Assembly (NCBI RefSeq): GCF_000718635.1
Contig: NZ_JOBF01000014.1
Location: forward strand, 262,027 to 326,026
Length of the DNA stretch: 64,000 bases
Origin: Streptomyces varsoviensis
Lineage (GTDB): Bacteria; Actinomycetota; Actinomycetes; Streptomycetales; Streptomycetaceae
Direction of reading: 5' to 3'
Position numbers and translations under genes: made by a program. Shown one piece after another: positions 45,978-54,451 of this stretch; position 1 is the stretch's first letter, and every line of letters starts with the position of its first letter. The notes under the pieces were generated by a model that was given only the letters and a program-made list of their open reading frames with translations, did not search any database and was not told the DNA's origin.

Positions 45978-47087
45978 TTACTTCAGGCCGGCCTTGTCGC
46001 ACTGCTCCTTGTACTTGGCCGTGCAGATCTCGTTCAGGTTGAAGAAGCCTTCCTTGCCGACGTACTTGCCGATGTCGGCCTTGGTCAGCGCGAAGGGGGT
46101 GACGATGATGGAGGGCACCTTCTTCACGGAGCCGCTGTCGACGGTGGACTTGGCGATTCCGTCGAGCGACTTGCCCTTGGCGAGGGCGACGGCCATCTCG
46201 GCGGCGGCGTCGGCCTCGGGCTTGTACGGCTTGTAGACGCTCATGAACTGCTCGTCGGCGAGGATGCGCTGGACGGCGGCGAGTTCGGCGTCCTGGCCGG
46301 TGACGGGCGGGAGCTTGGAGTAACCCGCGCCCTTGAGCGCGGTGATGATGCCGCCCGCCATACCGTCGTTGGCGGAGTAGACGCCGACGATGTTGTCCTT
46401 GCCGAGCGAGGCGATGGCGCCCTTCATGTTCTGGTTGGCGTTCTCCGGCTTCCACTCCTGGGTGTCGTACTCGCGGCCGATCTTGACCTTGCCGTCGAGC
46501 ACGGAGTGGGCGCCGTCCTTGTAGGACTTGGCGTTCGGGTCGGTGATCGACCCGTTCATCATGACGATCTGGCCCTTGGACGCCTTGTCGCCGAGCTCCT
46601 TGAGCAGCGACTCGCCCTGGATCTTGCCGACGCGCTCGTTGTCGACCGAGGTGTACGCCTTGATGGGGCCCTCGGCGAGGCGGTCGAAGGCGACGACGGG
46701 GATGCCCGCGTCGTCGGCCTTCTTGACCGAGCTGGCTATGGATTTGGCGTCCACGGCGTCCAGGATCAGCGCGTCGACCTTCTTGGTGATCACCGCGTTG
46801 ACCTGCTGCTGCTGAACGGACGGGTCCTGCTTGGCGTTCTCGTAGACGATCTGGGTGTCGGCGCCCGCCAACTCCTTGATCTTCTTCTCCATCAGCGGCC
46901 GGTCGAACCGCTCGTACCGCGCGGTCTGGTTCTCGGGGAGCAGCAGCCCGATGGTGAGCGGACCGCTCTTGTTCTTCTTCTTCCCACCGTTGTCCCCGGC
47001 CTCCTTGGCCGAACCACAGGCGGCGAGCCCGGCGGCCATGGAGACGGCGGCCACGGCCACGGCAGCACGACGCAGATGCGTGTTCAC
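45978..47087 (-). CDS. xylF: Xylose-type sugar-binding lipoprotein
   Basis: 369 residues with a lipoprotein signal (lipobox LAAC, Cys24) followed by a Lys/Asn/Gly linker. Periplasmic-binding type I fold with LTIGLLLPENQTARYERFDR, DALILDAVDAKSIASSVKKA and GVYSANDGMAGGIITALKGA, characteristic of XylF/RbsB. Delivers the sugar, probably xylose, to XylGH at the membrane. It stands next to the ROK regulator as in S. coelicolor SCO6008-SCO6011. Confidence 0.9.
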   Translation of the reverse strand: MNTHLRRAAVAVAAVSMAAGLAACGSAKEAGDNGGKKKNKSGPLTIGLLLPENQTARYERFDRPLMEKKIKELAGADTQIVYENAKQDPSVQQQQVNAVITKKVDALILDAVDAKSIASSVKKADDAGIPVVAFDRLAEGPIKAYTSVDNERVGKIQGESLLKELGDKASKGQIVMMNGSITDPNAKSYKDGAHSVLDGKVKIGREYDTQEWKPENANQNMKGAIASLGKDNIVGVYSANDGMAGGIITALKGAGYSKLPPVTGQDAELAAVQRILADEQFMSVYKPYKPEADAAAEMAVALAKGKSLDGIAKSTVDSGSVKKVPSIIVTPFALTKADIGKYVGKEGFFNLNEICTAKYKEQCDKAGLK

Positions 47088-47164
47088 GTGAGATACCTCC
47101 CTGACGAGGCCGCGTCCTTGCGGCCGAGGTGGCTGGAAGTCAACTCGGCCGCCACAGGGGCGTC

Positions 47165-47201
47165 AAGAAGTAAATTCTTAACGAGATGGCAACGATGCCA
47201 T
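47165..47201. promoter_or_regulatory. Two dyads upstream of xylF
   Basis: AAGAAGTAAATTCTT (47165-47179) and ATGGCA-N4-TGCCAT (47186-47201) lie 78-114 bp upstream of the xylF ATG in the most AT-rich part of the gap. They are candidate operators, the natural candidate being the adjacent ROK regulator. Confidence 0.5.
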
Positions 47202-47214
47202 TCGTTATCTGCGT

Positions 47215-47478
47215 GAACTCAAGGGGCGGAAGCGGCGGCAGCCGGACGAGGGCGCCGCGGGAAGGCAGCGCGCCGCCCGGGAGAGGACCGCCGGAGCGGT
47301 CGGACGAGGGCGGTATGGCGGTCCGGGCGGGGACCGCCGGGGATGTCGGACGAGGGCGGCGTGCCGACCGGAAGAGGGCGCTATCGGCGCGGTAGGACGA
47401 AGGAGGCGCACCGCCCGGCTGAGGGACGCCGGAGCGGCCGGACGAGGTCTTGCGTCGTCCTCGGGGCGGGCCGCCCGA
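47215..47478. repeat. Degenerate GGACGAGGGCGG repeats between rok7B7 and xylF
   Basis: At least five imperfect copies of a unit containing CGGACGAGGGCG at uneven spacing of about 35-60 bp. No ORF of note. Confidence 0.7.
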
Positions 47479-47482
47479 GCCA

Positions 47483-48688
47483 TCAGGCGAGGGCGGTGGC
47501 GTCCGTCGGCTGGGCCCGGTCCAACAAGGTCGAATCGCCCATCTCGCTGAGTACGAGCGCCAGCGCGCCGAGCACCTCGGCGCGGCCGCCCAGGGTGCCG
47601 GGCACGACCGCCAACTGCCGCGCGGCGCTGGGGATCGCGTACCGCGCGACGGAGTCCCTTATCGGCGCGAGCACCAGTTCACCGGCGCCCGCGAGGTCGC
47701 CGCCGAGCACGACGCGGCTCGGGTTGAGGAGATTGCAGAGGTTCGCCACCCCGCTGCCGATGTGCCGCCCCACGTCCGCGATGACCCGGCGGCAGCCGGG
47801 GTCGCCCTCGCCGGCCAGCTCCACCATCCGCTCGACCGTCAGCTTGGGGCCGTGGCTGGAGTGCAGCAGCGGGAGGACGTAGCGGGCGGCGGTGAACGTC
47901 TCCAGGCAGCCGCGGTTGCCGCACCGGCACACCGGCCCGGACTCGTCGAGGGTGATGTGACCGATCTCCCCGGCCGTACCACCGGGCCCGCGGTAGATCC
48001 GCCCGCTGATCACCAGCCCGGCCCCGACGCCGCTCGCCACCTTGATGTACGCGAGGTCGGCCGCGCCGCGCCCGCCGCCCCAGACCAGCTCGCCGAGCGC
48101 GCCGAGGTTGGCATCGTTGTCGACGTACACCGGGACCCCGAGGCGGGCGGCGAGGTCGTCGCGCGGATTGGTGCCGACCCAGCCCGGCAGGATCGAGGTC
48201 GAGCCGAGCACCCCGGTCTCGACGTCGATGGGGCCGGGCACGCCGAGCCCCACCCCGACGATCTTGTGGCGGCTGATGCCGTTGCTCTCGATCAGGCGGC
48301 TCACCAGCACCTCGGCCCGGTCCATCCCCTGCGCGGCGGACGCGTCCACGTCCAGCGGCTCGGTCTTCTCGTCGAGCACCTTGTGGGCGAGGTTGCCGAT
48401 CGCGACGCGGAGGTGCGTATGGCCGAAGTCGACCCCGACGACGATGCCGGCGTCGCCGGAGAGCGAGACGCTGCGCGCCCGGCGGCCCCCGGAGGAGGTC
48501 GGCGTGACCTCCACCGTGCCGCCTTCCTTCAACTCCCGCACGATGTTGGAGACCGTGGCGGCGGACAGGCCGGTGGTCCTGGCGATCTCCGCCTGGGTGA
48601 GCGACCCGGCCATCCGCACGGCGCGCACGACCCGTTCCAGGTTGGCCCGGTGCAGCGACGACTGCGATCCCGGAGTCTCCACGCCCAT
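47483..48688 (-). CDS. rok7B7: ROK-family regulator, Rok7B7-like
   Basis: 401 residues from ATG 48688. Winged HTH at about 12-70 (GSLTQAEIARTTGLSAATVS), then the ROK sugar-kinase-like domain: VVGVDFGHTHLRVAIGN, VYVDNDANLGALGELVWGGG, HITLDESGPVCRCGNRGCLE with the zinc-binding CxCGxxGC. The position between xylFGH and ngcEFG is that of S. coelicolor Rok7B7 (SCO6008), which controls xylose transport and links carbon use to development and antibiotics. Gene name by family and position. Confidence 0.87.
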   Translation of the reverse strand: MGVETPGSQSSLHRANLERVVRAVRMAGSLTQAEIARTTGLSAATVSNIVRELKEGGTVEVTPTSSGGRRARSVSLSGDAGIVVGVDFGHTHLRVAIGNLAHKVLDEKTEPLDVDASAAQGMDRAEVLVSRLIESNGISRHKIVGVGLGVPGPIDVETGVLGSTSILPGWVGTNPRDDLAARLGVPVYVDNDANLGALGELVWGGGRGAADLAYIKVASGVGAGLVISGRIYRGPGGTAGEIGHITLDESGPVCRCGNRGCLETFTAARYVLPLLHSSHGPKLTVERMVELAGEGDPGCRRVIADVGRHIGSGVANLCNLLNPSRVVLGGDLAGAGELVLAPIRDSVARYAIPSAARQLAVVPGTLGGRAEVLGALALVLSEMGDSTLLDRAQPTDATALA

Positions 48689-48936
48689 CCACTCCCGCCT
48701 CGACGGGCGACACGACGGCCGCCCCGTCGGCCGGGCCACACCAGTGGAGCCCGGCCATGTCTCCAACATGTGAACTCTAAGCTGAGCTGGCCCGGTTGTA
48801 TCCCGTCAAGACCTTGAGCGGCGGCATCCACCTGGCAGCCCGTAGTGAATCTTCCCATATTCGCACATATTTTCGGTAACGGGTCGGAGTCGCCCAGCTA
48901 CCCGGCTACGGAGCCGCGCGACGGGCTACGGCCCCA

Positions 48937-48971
48937 GGGCAACGGGCAACGGGCAACGGGCAACGGGCAAC
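48937..48971 (+). repeat. 7-bp tandem repeat GGGCAAC x5
   Basis: Five exact copies directly before the -10 box of the acetyltransferase gene. Seven-base units change promoter phasing when copy number changes. Confidence 0.95.
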
Positions 48972-48975
48972 GGCT

Positions 48976-48981
48976 TAGCCT
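48976..48981 (+). promoter_or_regulatory. -10 box TAGCCT of leaderless promoter
   Basis: TAGCCT ends six bases before ATG 48988; no ribosome site is present. Confidence 0.55.
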
Positions 48982-48987
48982 GACGGG

Positions 48988-49695
48988 ATGAATTGGGACG
49001 ACGAACAGTTGCTGCGGCTGGAGGCGGACGCGATCTACGGGCTCACCGAGGAGCCCGGCCGGAGCCTGCCCGGAGTGCGGGACCCGAAGGTGCGCGCGGT
49101 GTGGTCCTGGTCGCCCCGGGCCCGCGTCTTCGCGGTGCGGCCGGACACGGCGGAGCCCGAGGGGTGGCCCGAGCAGACCCAGCCGTACGCGCCCGGGGAG
49201 CCGCCACGCGCGCTGGAACGGCTGGCCGAGGAGACCGGCGCGGCGCCCGCGGCCGTCTCCGGCGGCCCCAGCTACGTCTTCCCGGGCACCTTCGCCGCCC
49301 CGCCCCCGGCCTCGCTCCCCCTGATCACCTCCGACGAGGACGGCGAGCGCGCCGCGGCGGCGCTGACGCGCCCCGGCAACTGGGAGCCCGGCGAGTGGGG
49401 CGAGCTGATCGCCGGTGAGCTGGGCGAATGGGCGATGGCCGTGCACGACCGCGCGCCCGTGTCGATCTGCTTCTCCCCCGCCAAGAACGCCACGGCCGCG
49501 GAGGCGGGGATCTGGACCCGCGCCGACTTCCGCGGCCGGCGCCTCGCCCCGGCCGTCGTCGCCGCCTGGTCGGAGCGCGAGCGCCGGAACAAGCAGGTGC
49601 TCTTCTACAGCACCAGCGCCGCCAACCACGCCTCCCAGTCGGTCGCCCGCACCCTCGGGCTCACCCCGCTGGGCTGGATCTGGACGCTGCGCTGA
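48988..49695 (+). CDS. GNAT-family acetyltransferase
   Basis: 235 residues. The C-terminal half holds the acetyl-CoA fold (EAGIWTRADFRGRRLAPAVV, then NHASQSVARTLGLTPLGWIW), with the motif-A loop RADFRGRRLA in place of the canonical Q/RxxGxG/A. The N-terminal half is family-specific. Substrate unknown. It interrupts the usual rok7B7-ngc adjacency and runs opposite to both neighbours. Confidence 0.75.
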   Translation: MNWDDEQLLRLEADAIYGLTEEPGRSLPGVRDPKVRAVWSWSPRARVFAVRPDTAEPEGWPEQTQPYAPGEPPRALERLAEETGAAPAAVSGGPSYVFPGTFAAPPPASLPLITSDEDGERAAAALTRPGNWEPGEWGELIAGELGEWAMAVHDRAPVSICFSPAKNATAAEAGIWTRADFRGRRLAPAVVAAWSERERRNKQVLFYSTSAANHASQSVARTLGLTPLGWIWTLR

Positions 49696-49708
49696 CGGAA
49701 GGCGCCGC

Positions 49709-49740
49709 CGGGCCCGTACGCCCAGAAGCGCACGGGCCCG
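49709..49740. terminator. Bidirectional terminator between acetyltransferase and ngcG
   Basis: CGGGCCCGT pairs with ACGGGCCCG, plus three further pairs after one mismatch, loop CCAGAA. Confidence 0.8.
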
Positions 49741-49805
49741 ACCTGCTCAGCCTGCCGCCCTACGTCCCGCGTCCGGCGTCGTACGGGCCCTGGAGGGAGC
49801 CCCCG

Positions 49806-50837
49806 CTACTTGATCGCCCCCGCTGTCAGGCCGCTCTGCACCTGCCGCTGGAAGATGATGTACGCGGCCAGGACCGGCAGCATCGCTATGACGAGCCCGG
49901 CGAAGAGCCCCGACCAGTCGCCCTTGTAGCCCTGGCTGACGGCCAGGGCCACCAGCCCCTGGGGCAGCAGCTTCTTGTCCTCGTCGCCGACGTTGAGCAC
50001 GGCGGGCAGCAGGTACTGGTTCCACTGGCCGAGGAAGTTGAAGATGCCGACGCTGATCAGCCCCGGCTTGGCCATCGGCAGCATGACCTGGAAGAACGTC
50101 CGGGTGTGAGACGCCCCGTCGATGATCGCCGCCTCGGCGACGGAGCTGGGCAGCGTGCGGAAGAAGCCGCTCATGAAGAAGATCGTGAACGGCAGTGAGT
50201 AGGCGATGTAGACGAGGATCAGCCCCGGATAGGTGTCCAGCAGCCCCATGTTCTTCATGACGAAGAACAGCGGCACCAGCGCCAGGATGATCGGGAAGCT
50301 CATCCCGCCCACGAACAGGAAGTAGATGAAGCGGTTGCCGGGGAACTCGAACCGCGCCAGTACGTAGGCGGCCATCGAGCCCAGCAGCATCGTTCCGGTG
50401 AGCGAACCGGCCACGACGATGATCGAGTTGAGGAAGTACTGGCTCATGTGGGCCTGGTCCCAGGCGCGGGCCCAGTTGTCGAAGTGCAGGCTGGTGGGGA
50501 CCGACCAGGGCGAGGTGAAGATCGACTTATCGTCCTTGAGGGAGCTCATCACCGCCCAGAGCAGCGGCAGGGTGACCATAAGCGCCCAGATGATCAGGGT
50601 TCCGTGCGAGAAGACGTTGAGGACCCGGCCCTCGCTGCCGATGCGGCCTCGCGGTGAGTCGATCTTGGCCGGGCCGCCGGGCCGCGGCGGCGCTCCGGAG
50701 CCCGATCCGACACCGGAGCCGGCCCCAGGGCCGGAGCCGGACCCGGAGCCCGGGCCGGGTACCGGACCGGCTTCGGCGCTCATCCGCATCGCGTCCGGGC
50801 GGCGGCCCGGGCCCGAGGGCTCTGCTTGCGCGGTCAC
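49806..50837 (-). CDS. ngcG: Sugar ABC permease (NgcG-like)
   Basis: 343 residues from GTG 50837, where GAGGGGAG is well placed; a longer frame to 50912 is less likely. Six membrane helices with the permease-ATPase coupling loop EAAIIDGASHTRTFFQVMLP. The N-terminal 60 residues are a Gly/Ser/Pro repeat. CUT1-family inner-membrane subunit working with NgcF and NgcE; no ATPase is encoded here, the multitasking MsiK usually serving this role in Streptomyces. Confidence 0.88.
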   Translation of the reverse strand: MTAQAEPSGPGRRPDAMRMSAEAGPVPGPGSGSGSGPGAGSGVGSGSGAPPRPGGPAKIDSPRGRIGSEGRVLNVFSHGTLIIWALMVTLPLLWAVMSSLKDDKSIFTSPWSVPTSLHFDNWARAWDQAHMSQYFLNSIIVVAGSLTGTMLLGSMAAYVLARFEFPGNRFIYFLFVGGMSFPIILALVPLFFVMKNMGLLDTYPGLILVYIAYSLPFTIFFMSGFFRTLPSSVAEAAIIDGASHTRTFFQVMLPMAKPGLISVGIFNFLGQWNQYLLPAVLNVGDEDKKLLPQGLVALAVSQGYKGDWSGLFAGLVIAMLPVLAAYIIFQRQVQSGLTAGAIK

Positions 50838-50976
50838 TGTGCTCCCCTCAATTCTCCTGGTGCGTTCGGTGGGGCCACTGCCGTCGACGCGCGTGCCGCC
50901 CGCAACTCGCATGCTGTGCCCAGCCGGCGTGGCGCGCTGAGCCGGTGTGCAGCGCCCAGTCGGCGTGGCGCGCCCA

Positions 50977-51894
50977 TCAGAACTCCAGCCGTTCGCGTCG
51001 GCCGAGCTTCATGACGATGCCCGCGAAGATCAGCGTGACGATGAGCAGTGCGACGCCCAGCGTGGTCGCGTAGCCGGCCTGCCCGTCGCGGAACGCCTTG
51101 GTGTAGAGGAAGAAGGACAGCAGCTCGGTGGAGTAGTCCGGGCCGCCCGGCCCCACCGTCATGATCTGTACGACCGCGAAGCCGTCCAGCGCCATGATCC
51201 CCATATAGACCCAGCCGGTCTGCACGGTGTCCCACAGCAGTGGCAGCGTGATTTTGAAGAAGCTCTGGATGCGGTTGGCACCGTCGAGGAGGGCGGCTTC
51301 GTAATAGTCCTTCGGAATGGAGCTCATCCCGGCGGAGAAAAGCACCACGTAGAAGCCGACATTGCTCCACACCATCACCGCCATCACGCACCACAGGGCG
51401 AGTTGGGGGTCGCCCAGCCATTCGGGCTGCACGGAGTCGAGGCCGATGGCCTTGAGGAATGAGTTGATGGCGCCACTGTTGGGGTTGTAGGCGAACTGGA
51501 AGAGCAGGGCGACGATCGCGATCGAGAGCACCTGCGGAAAGAAGTAGACGATTTTGTAGAAGCTCGAACCGCGCACGCCGGCGACGGCCGCGTTCTTCCT
51601 GCGGCGGCCGCCGACGTTGAGCATGAAGGCGAAGAACAGGCCGAGCCCGAGGGTCACCAGCGGCAGCAGCAACAACAGCAGGACGTTGTGCCCGACGGAT
51701 GTCCAGAACACGTCGTCCTTGAACATGTGTTGGTAGTTCTTGAACCCGACCATTTTGAAGTCGGAGCTCAGGCCGGTCCAGTCCGTGAACGAGTAGTAGA
51801 TGGCCTGGATGAACGGCGATATGACGAAGACCCCGTAAAGCACCAGGGGCAGGAGCAAGAACCCCACGATGAAACGGTACTTACCGTGTTGCAT
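50977..51894 (-). CDS. ngcF: Sugar ABC permease (NgcF-like)
   Basis: 305 residues from ATG 51894. Six membrane helices and the coupling motif EAALLDGANRIQSFFKITLP; begins MQHGKYRFIVGFLLLPLVLY. An insertion with GGRRRKNAAVAGVRGS between helices 2 and 3 is larger than in MalF-type partners. Forms a heterodimer with the NgcG-like permease. Confidence 0.88.
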   Translation of the reverse strand: MQHGKYRFIVGFLLLPLVLYGVFVISPFIQAIYYSFTDWTGLSSDFKMVGFKNYQHMFKDDVFWTSVGHNVLLLLLLPLVTLGLGLFFAFMLNVGGRRRKNAAVAGVRGSSFYKIVYFFPQVLSIAIVALLFQFAYNPNSGAINSFLKAIGLDSVQPEWLGDPQLALWCVMAVMVWSNVGFYVVLFSAGMSSIPKDYYEAALLDGANRIQSFFKITLPLLWDTVQTGWVYMGIMALDGFAVVQIMTVGPGGPDYSTELLSFFLYTKAFRDGQAGYATTLGVALLIVTLIFAGIVMKLGRRERLEF

Positions 51895-52205
51895 GTCAAC
51901 CGACCCCGATCTTCCCGTGCGGGTGCCGTCGTTGGTGAGGCGGGCGAGAGGAATACGGCGGACGACCCGGCCGCGCGGAGGCCCGCTCACACGAGACCCG
52001 GCCGTACGAGGACCCGGCCATACGGAGCCCCGGCTGTACGGGGGCCCGGCCACACGAGGCCCCCGGCCGTACGAGGGCCCGGCCCGTAGGAGAGACCTCC
52101 GAAGGCCGAAGCGCGCCGAACCCGCGAAACGGGCTCGGGGCTCCAGGCCCACGAAAGGACTCGGGGCCTCGGACCGGCCGAACGGCCAGGCCGCCGCCGC
52201 TCACC
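51895..52205. repeat. Gap between ngcE and ngcF with CCGGCCGTACGAGG repeats
   Basis: About 100 bp (51975-52085) consist of imperfect 17-20 bp units such as CCCGGCCGTACGAGGA, one of several GTACGG-type clusters in the window. No gene. Confidence 0.75.
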
Positions 52206-53639
52206 TCACCGGTGCTTGTACTTCTTGACGGAGTCGTCGTTACGGGTGTCGTCGGTGAACTTCTGGATCTTCTTGATCGTCTCGTCCGGGGTCATCCGCC
52301 CCGCCATCATCTCGCCCAGCGCGGAGACGCCGATCTTCTCCTTCTGCAGCGCCACGTACCAGTCCTGGAGCCGGGGGTTGAGGACGTTCTTGCCGGCCTT
52401 GGCGGCCGCGGCCTGCGCGGACTTCAGCCCCGGCGGCAGGGCGACGCCCTCGGTGCCGCCGTTGAGGGAGGTGAGCGACGAGACCTGCTTGACGAAGTTC
52501 TGAGAGGCCTGCTTGCCGAGCATGATCCGCAACAGCTCCATGCCGCCCCGCGGGTTCTTCGCGGCCTTCGGCACGATGTAGGGCTCGCTGCCCGACGCCC
52601 ACAGCGTGCCGAACGGCAGTTTGTCGCTGCTGTCCAGACCCGAGGGCGCGCTGACGGTCATCTCGAAATCCTTGGGGGTGGTCTTCTTCGACTCGTTCTC
52701 CACCCAGGAGCCGTTCGGAATGAACAGCGCCTTTCCCTCGTTCCACGCCGTCTGCGCTTCGATGTGCGTGAGGCCCGGCGTGCCCTGGAGGATGTAACCC
52801 CGCTTGTACAGCTCGTAATACGCCTCGAAAGCGGATTTCACCGCGGGGTGTTTCCAGGCGTTCGGCTCCAGGTTGTCGATGCTGTCCAGGACCTCGGCGC
52901 CGCCGATCTTGCCGATGAAGGGATAGAGGCTGAACGGCAGGTAGTACGGGTACTTGCCCGGGTACGTCCAGCCGGCTATGCCCTTCTTCTTCGCCTTGGC
53001 GCACAGGGCGAGCATGTCGTCCCAGGTCTCCGGGTACTCGGCGTCGAGCTTGTCGAGATTGGTCTTCGAGTACCAGACCCCGTAGACGGTGTAGGCGTAA
53101 TAGAGCACCCAGGTCTCGTCGCCGTCGAACTTGCCCATTTCGGCGACCCCGGGGCGCAGCGTGTCGCGCACCGTCTTGCCCGGGTCGTCGATGGAGCGGG
53201 CGTCGAGCAGATCGTTGAGGTCGGCGAGCTGGCGCTTGCCCACCAGGGTGCCCATGTCCATCTGCTCGGCGCCGGAGTTGTCGATCAGGTCCGGCGGTGT
53301 GCCGCCGTTGAACCGGGGCTGGAGCGAGGTCTGGATCTTCTGCGTCGGCGTGTGCTTGATCGACGCCTTGGGGAACGCCTGCTTGTAAAGCGCCTCGGAG
53401 TCCTTCGCGTACTGGTCGCCGAGTCCGCCGTCGAAGATGACGACGTCCAGGGGGGCGCTCTCATTGACGGCGAGAGGGTTCTTATCGGTCTTCTTGCCCT
53501 TGTTCCCCTTGTTGTCGTCGTCGCCGCTGTCGCCACTGGCGCAGGCGCTGAGGACGCTGATTGAGGGGACGGAGATGAGGCCGATGGCCGCTGCTCGCTT
53601 GATCAGGTCTCGACGGCTGAATTCTGAGGTGGATCCCAT
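52206..53639 (-). CDS. ngcE: Chitobiose/GlcNAc-type sugar-binding lipoprotein (NgcE-like)
   Basis: 477 residues from ATG 53639. Tat-type lipoprotein signal: FSRRDLIKRAAAIGL with Arg9-Arg10 and lipobox ending at Cys33 (VLSACASG). Extracellular-solute-binding family 1: PPDLIDNSGAEQMDMGTLVG, YYAYTVYGVWYSKTNLDKLD, AWNEGKALFIPNGSWVENE. By family and by position next to rok7B7 it is the NgcE protein (SCO6005 in S. coelicolor), binding N,N'-diacetylchitobiose or GlcNAc. First gene of ngcEFG. Confidence 0.87.
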   Translation of the reverse strand: MGSTSEFSRRDLIKRAAAIGLISVPSISVLSACASGDSGDDDNKGNKGKKTDKNPLAVNESAPLDVVIFDGGLGDQYAKDSEALYKQAFPKASIKHTPTQKIQTSLQPRFNGGTPPDLIDNSGAEQMDMGTLVGKRQLADLNDLLDARSIDDPGKTVRDTLRPGVAEMGKFDGDETWVLYYAYTVYGVWYSKTNLDKLDAEYPETWDDMLALCAKAKKKGIAGWTYPGKYPYYLPFSLYPFIGKIGGAEVLDSIDNLEPNAWKHPAVKSAFEAYYELYKRGYILQGTPGLTHIEAQTAWNEGKALFIPNGSWVENESKKTTPKDFEMTVSAPSGLDSSDKLPFGTLWASGSEPYIVPKAAKNPRGGMELLRIMLGKQASQNFVKQVSSLTSLNGGTEGVALPPGLKSAQAAAAKAGKNVLNPRLQDWYVALQKEKIGVSALGEMMAGRMTPDETIKKIQKFTDDTRNDDSVKKYKHR

Positions 53640-54142
53640 GCTCAAGTCCTCGCTTTCCAACAGGACTCAGGCGGTAAGCCGGTCTCCCCTTAAAACTCGC
53701 CTTCGGCGAAGGGCCCGACACCGCGGGTCAGTCGAAGCAGGGTTGTGCTGGGTATGCCCGGGGCTCGGCGCTGTGCACATCGGGTCCGACGTTCTCCCGA
53801 TGACTTCCCCCCGGATCCGGACGGTGACGTACGACCTGCCCGGACGCCGACAGGTATAGTCCACTGCCCGCCGAATGAGCAAGATCGAATACAGCTTTCG
53901 TCTGCAGTCTTTCCCGAGTTGAGACCTCGATGACATATTGCGCGCGGCGCGCCTTCGAAACCCCCTACTCCGCCGCCCACCACGGCCCGGCACCCGCCCC
54001 GCGCCAGTCACCCACCGCACCCACCACCCCCCTGTCGTGACCGCGACAAACCCCCGCCTCCGGCGAGCGGGGGCGGGGGCCATCGCGCTGCCGGCGCCGG
54101 AACAGGTTATGGCCCCGGCGCCACGGCCCGTAGCGTTCCGGT
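53640..54142. other. Promoter region of ngcE
   Basis: About 500 bp without a credible gene. It contains the dre-like site at 53850 and AT-richer DNA around 53850-53935 where the promoter should lie. The right third is C-rich low-complexity sequence. Confidence 0.6.
53850..53865. promoter_or_regulatory. DasR-like (dre) operator candidate
   Basis: Read on the minus strand it is AGTGGACTATACCTGT, agreeing at 12 of 16 positions with the DasR consensus A(G/C)TGGTCTAGACCA(G/C)T. It lies 211 bp upstream of ngcE, a chitin/GlcNAc uptake gene, which is the kind of target DasR controls. Confidence 0.4.
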
Positions 54143-54451
54143 ATGTCACGCCAGGGAGTGCCCGTGCGGGTTCACCACGCCACGCCCGTACCGGTGGGGG
54201 CCCTAACGCGAGGTTCAGTAACAACAGCAGCCCACATTACTGTCGTTGACTGGACGTCAGGTGTCCACGTCCCACAGACGGTGATCACCAACGATCGGGA
54301 TCGGCTTCCGCAGCCAGACCCTGGGGGCCTATGCGGTGGTGGCGATGCCGCCGTCGACGGGGATCACGGTGCCTGTCAGGTATGCGCCGGCCCGGCTGGC
54401 GAGGAACACGGCGATACCCGCCATGTCGTCGTCGCGGCCGATCCGGCGTAG
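54143..54451 (+). pseudogene. Probable truncated gene start at the accessory boundary
   Basis: ATG 54143 is preceded at leaderless spacing by TAGCGT (54131-54136). The first 30-odd codons ([20 protein letters not shown]) look like a normal protein, but the frame then runs antisense into the 3' end of the SDR gene and loses protein character near 54250. It may be the remnant of a core gene cut by the insertion that begins here. Confidence 0.35.
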
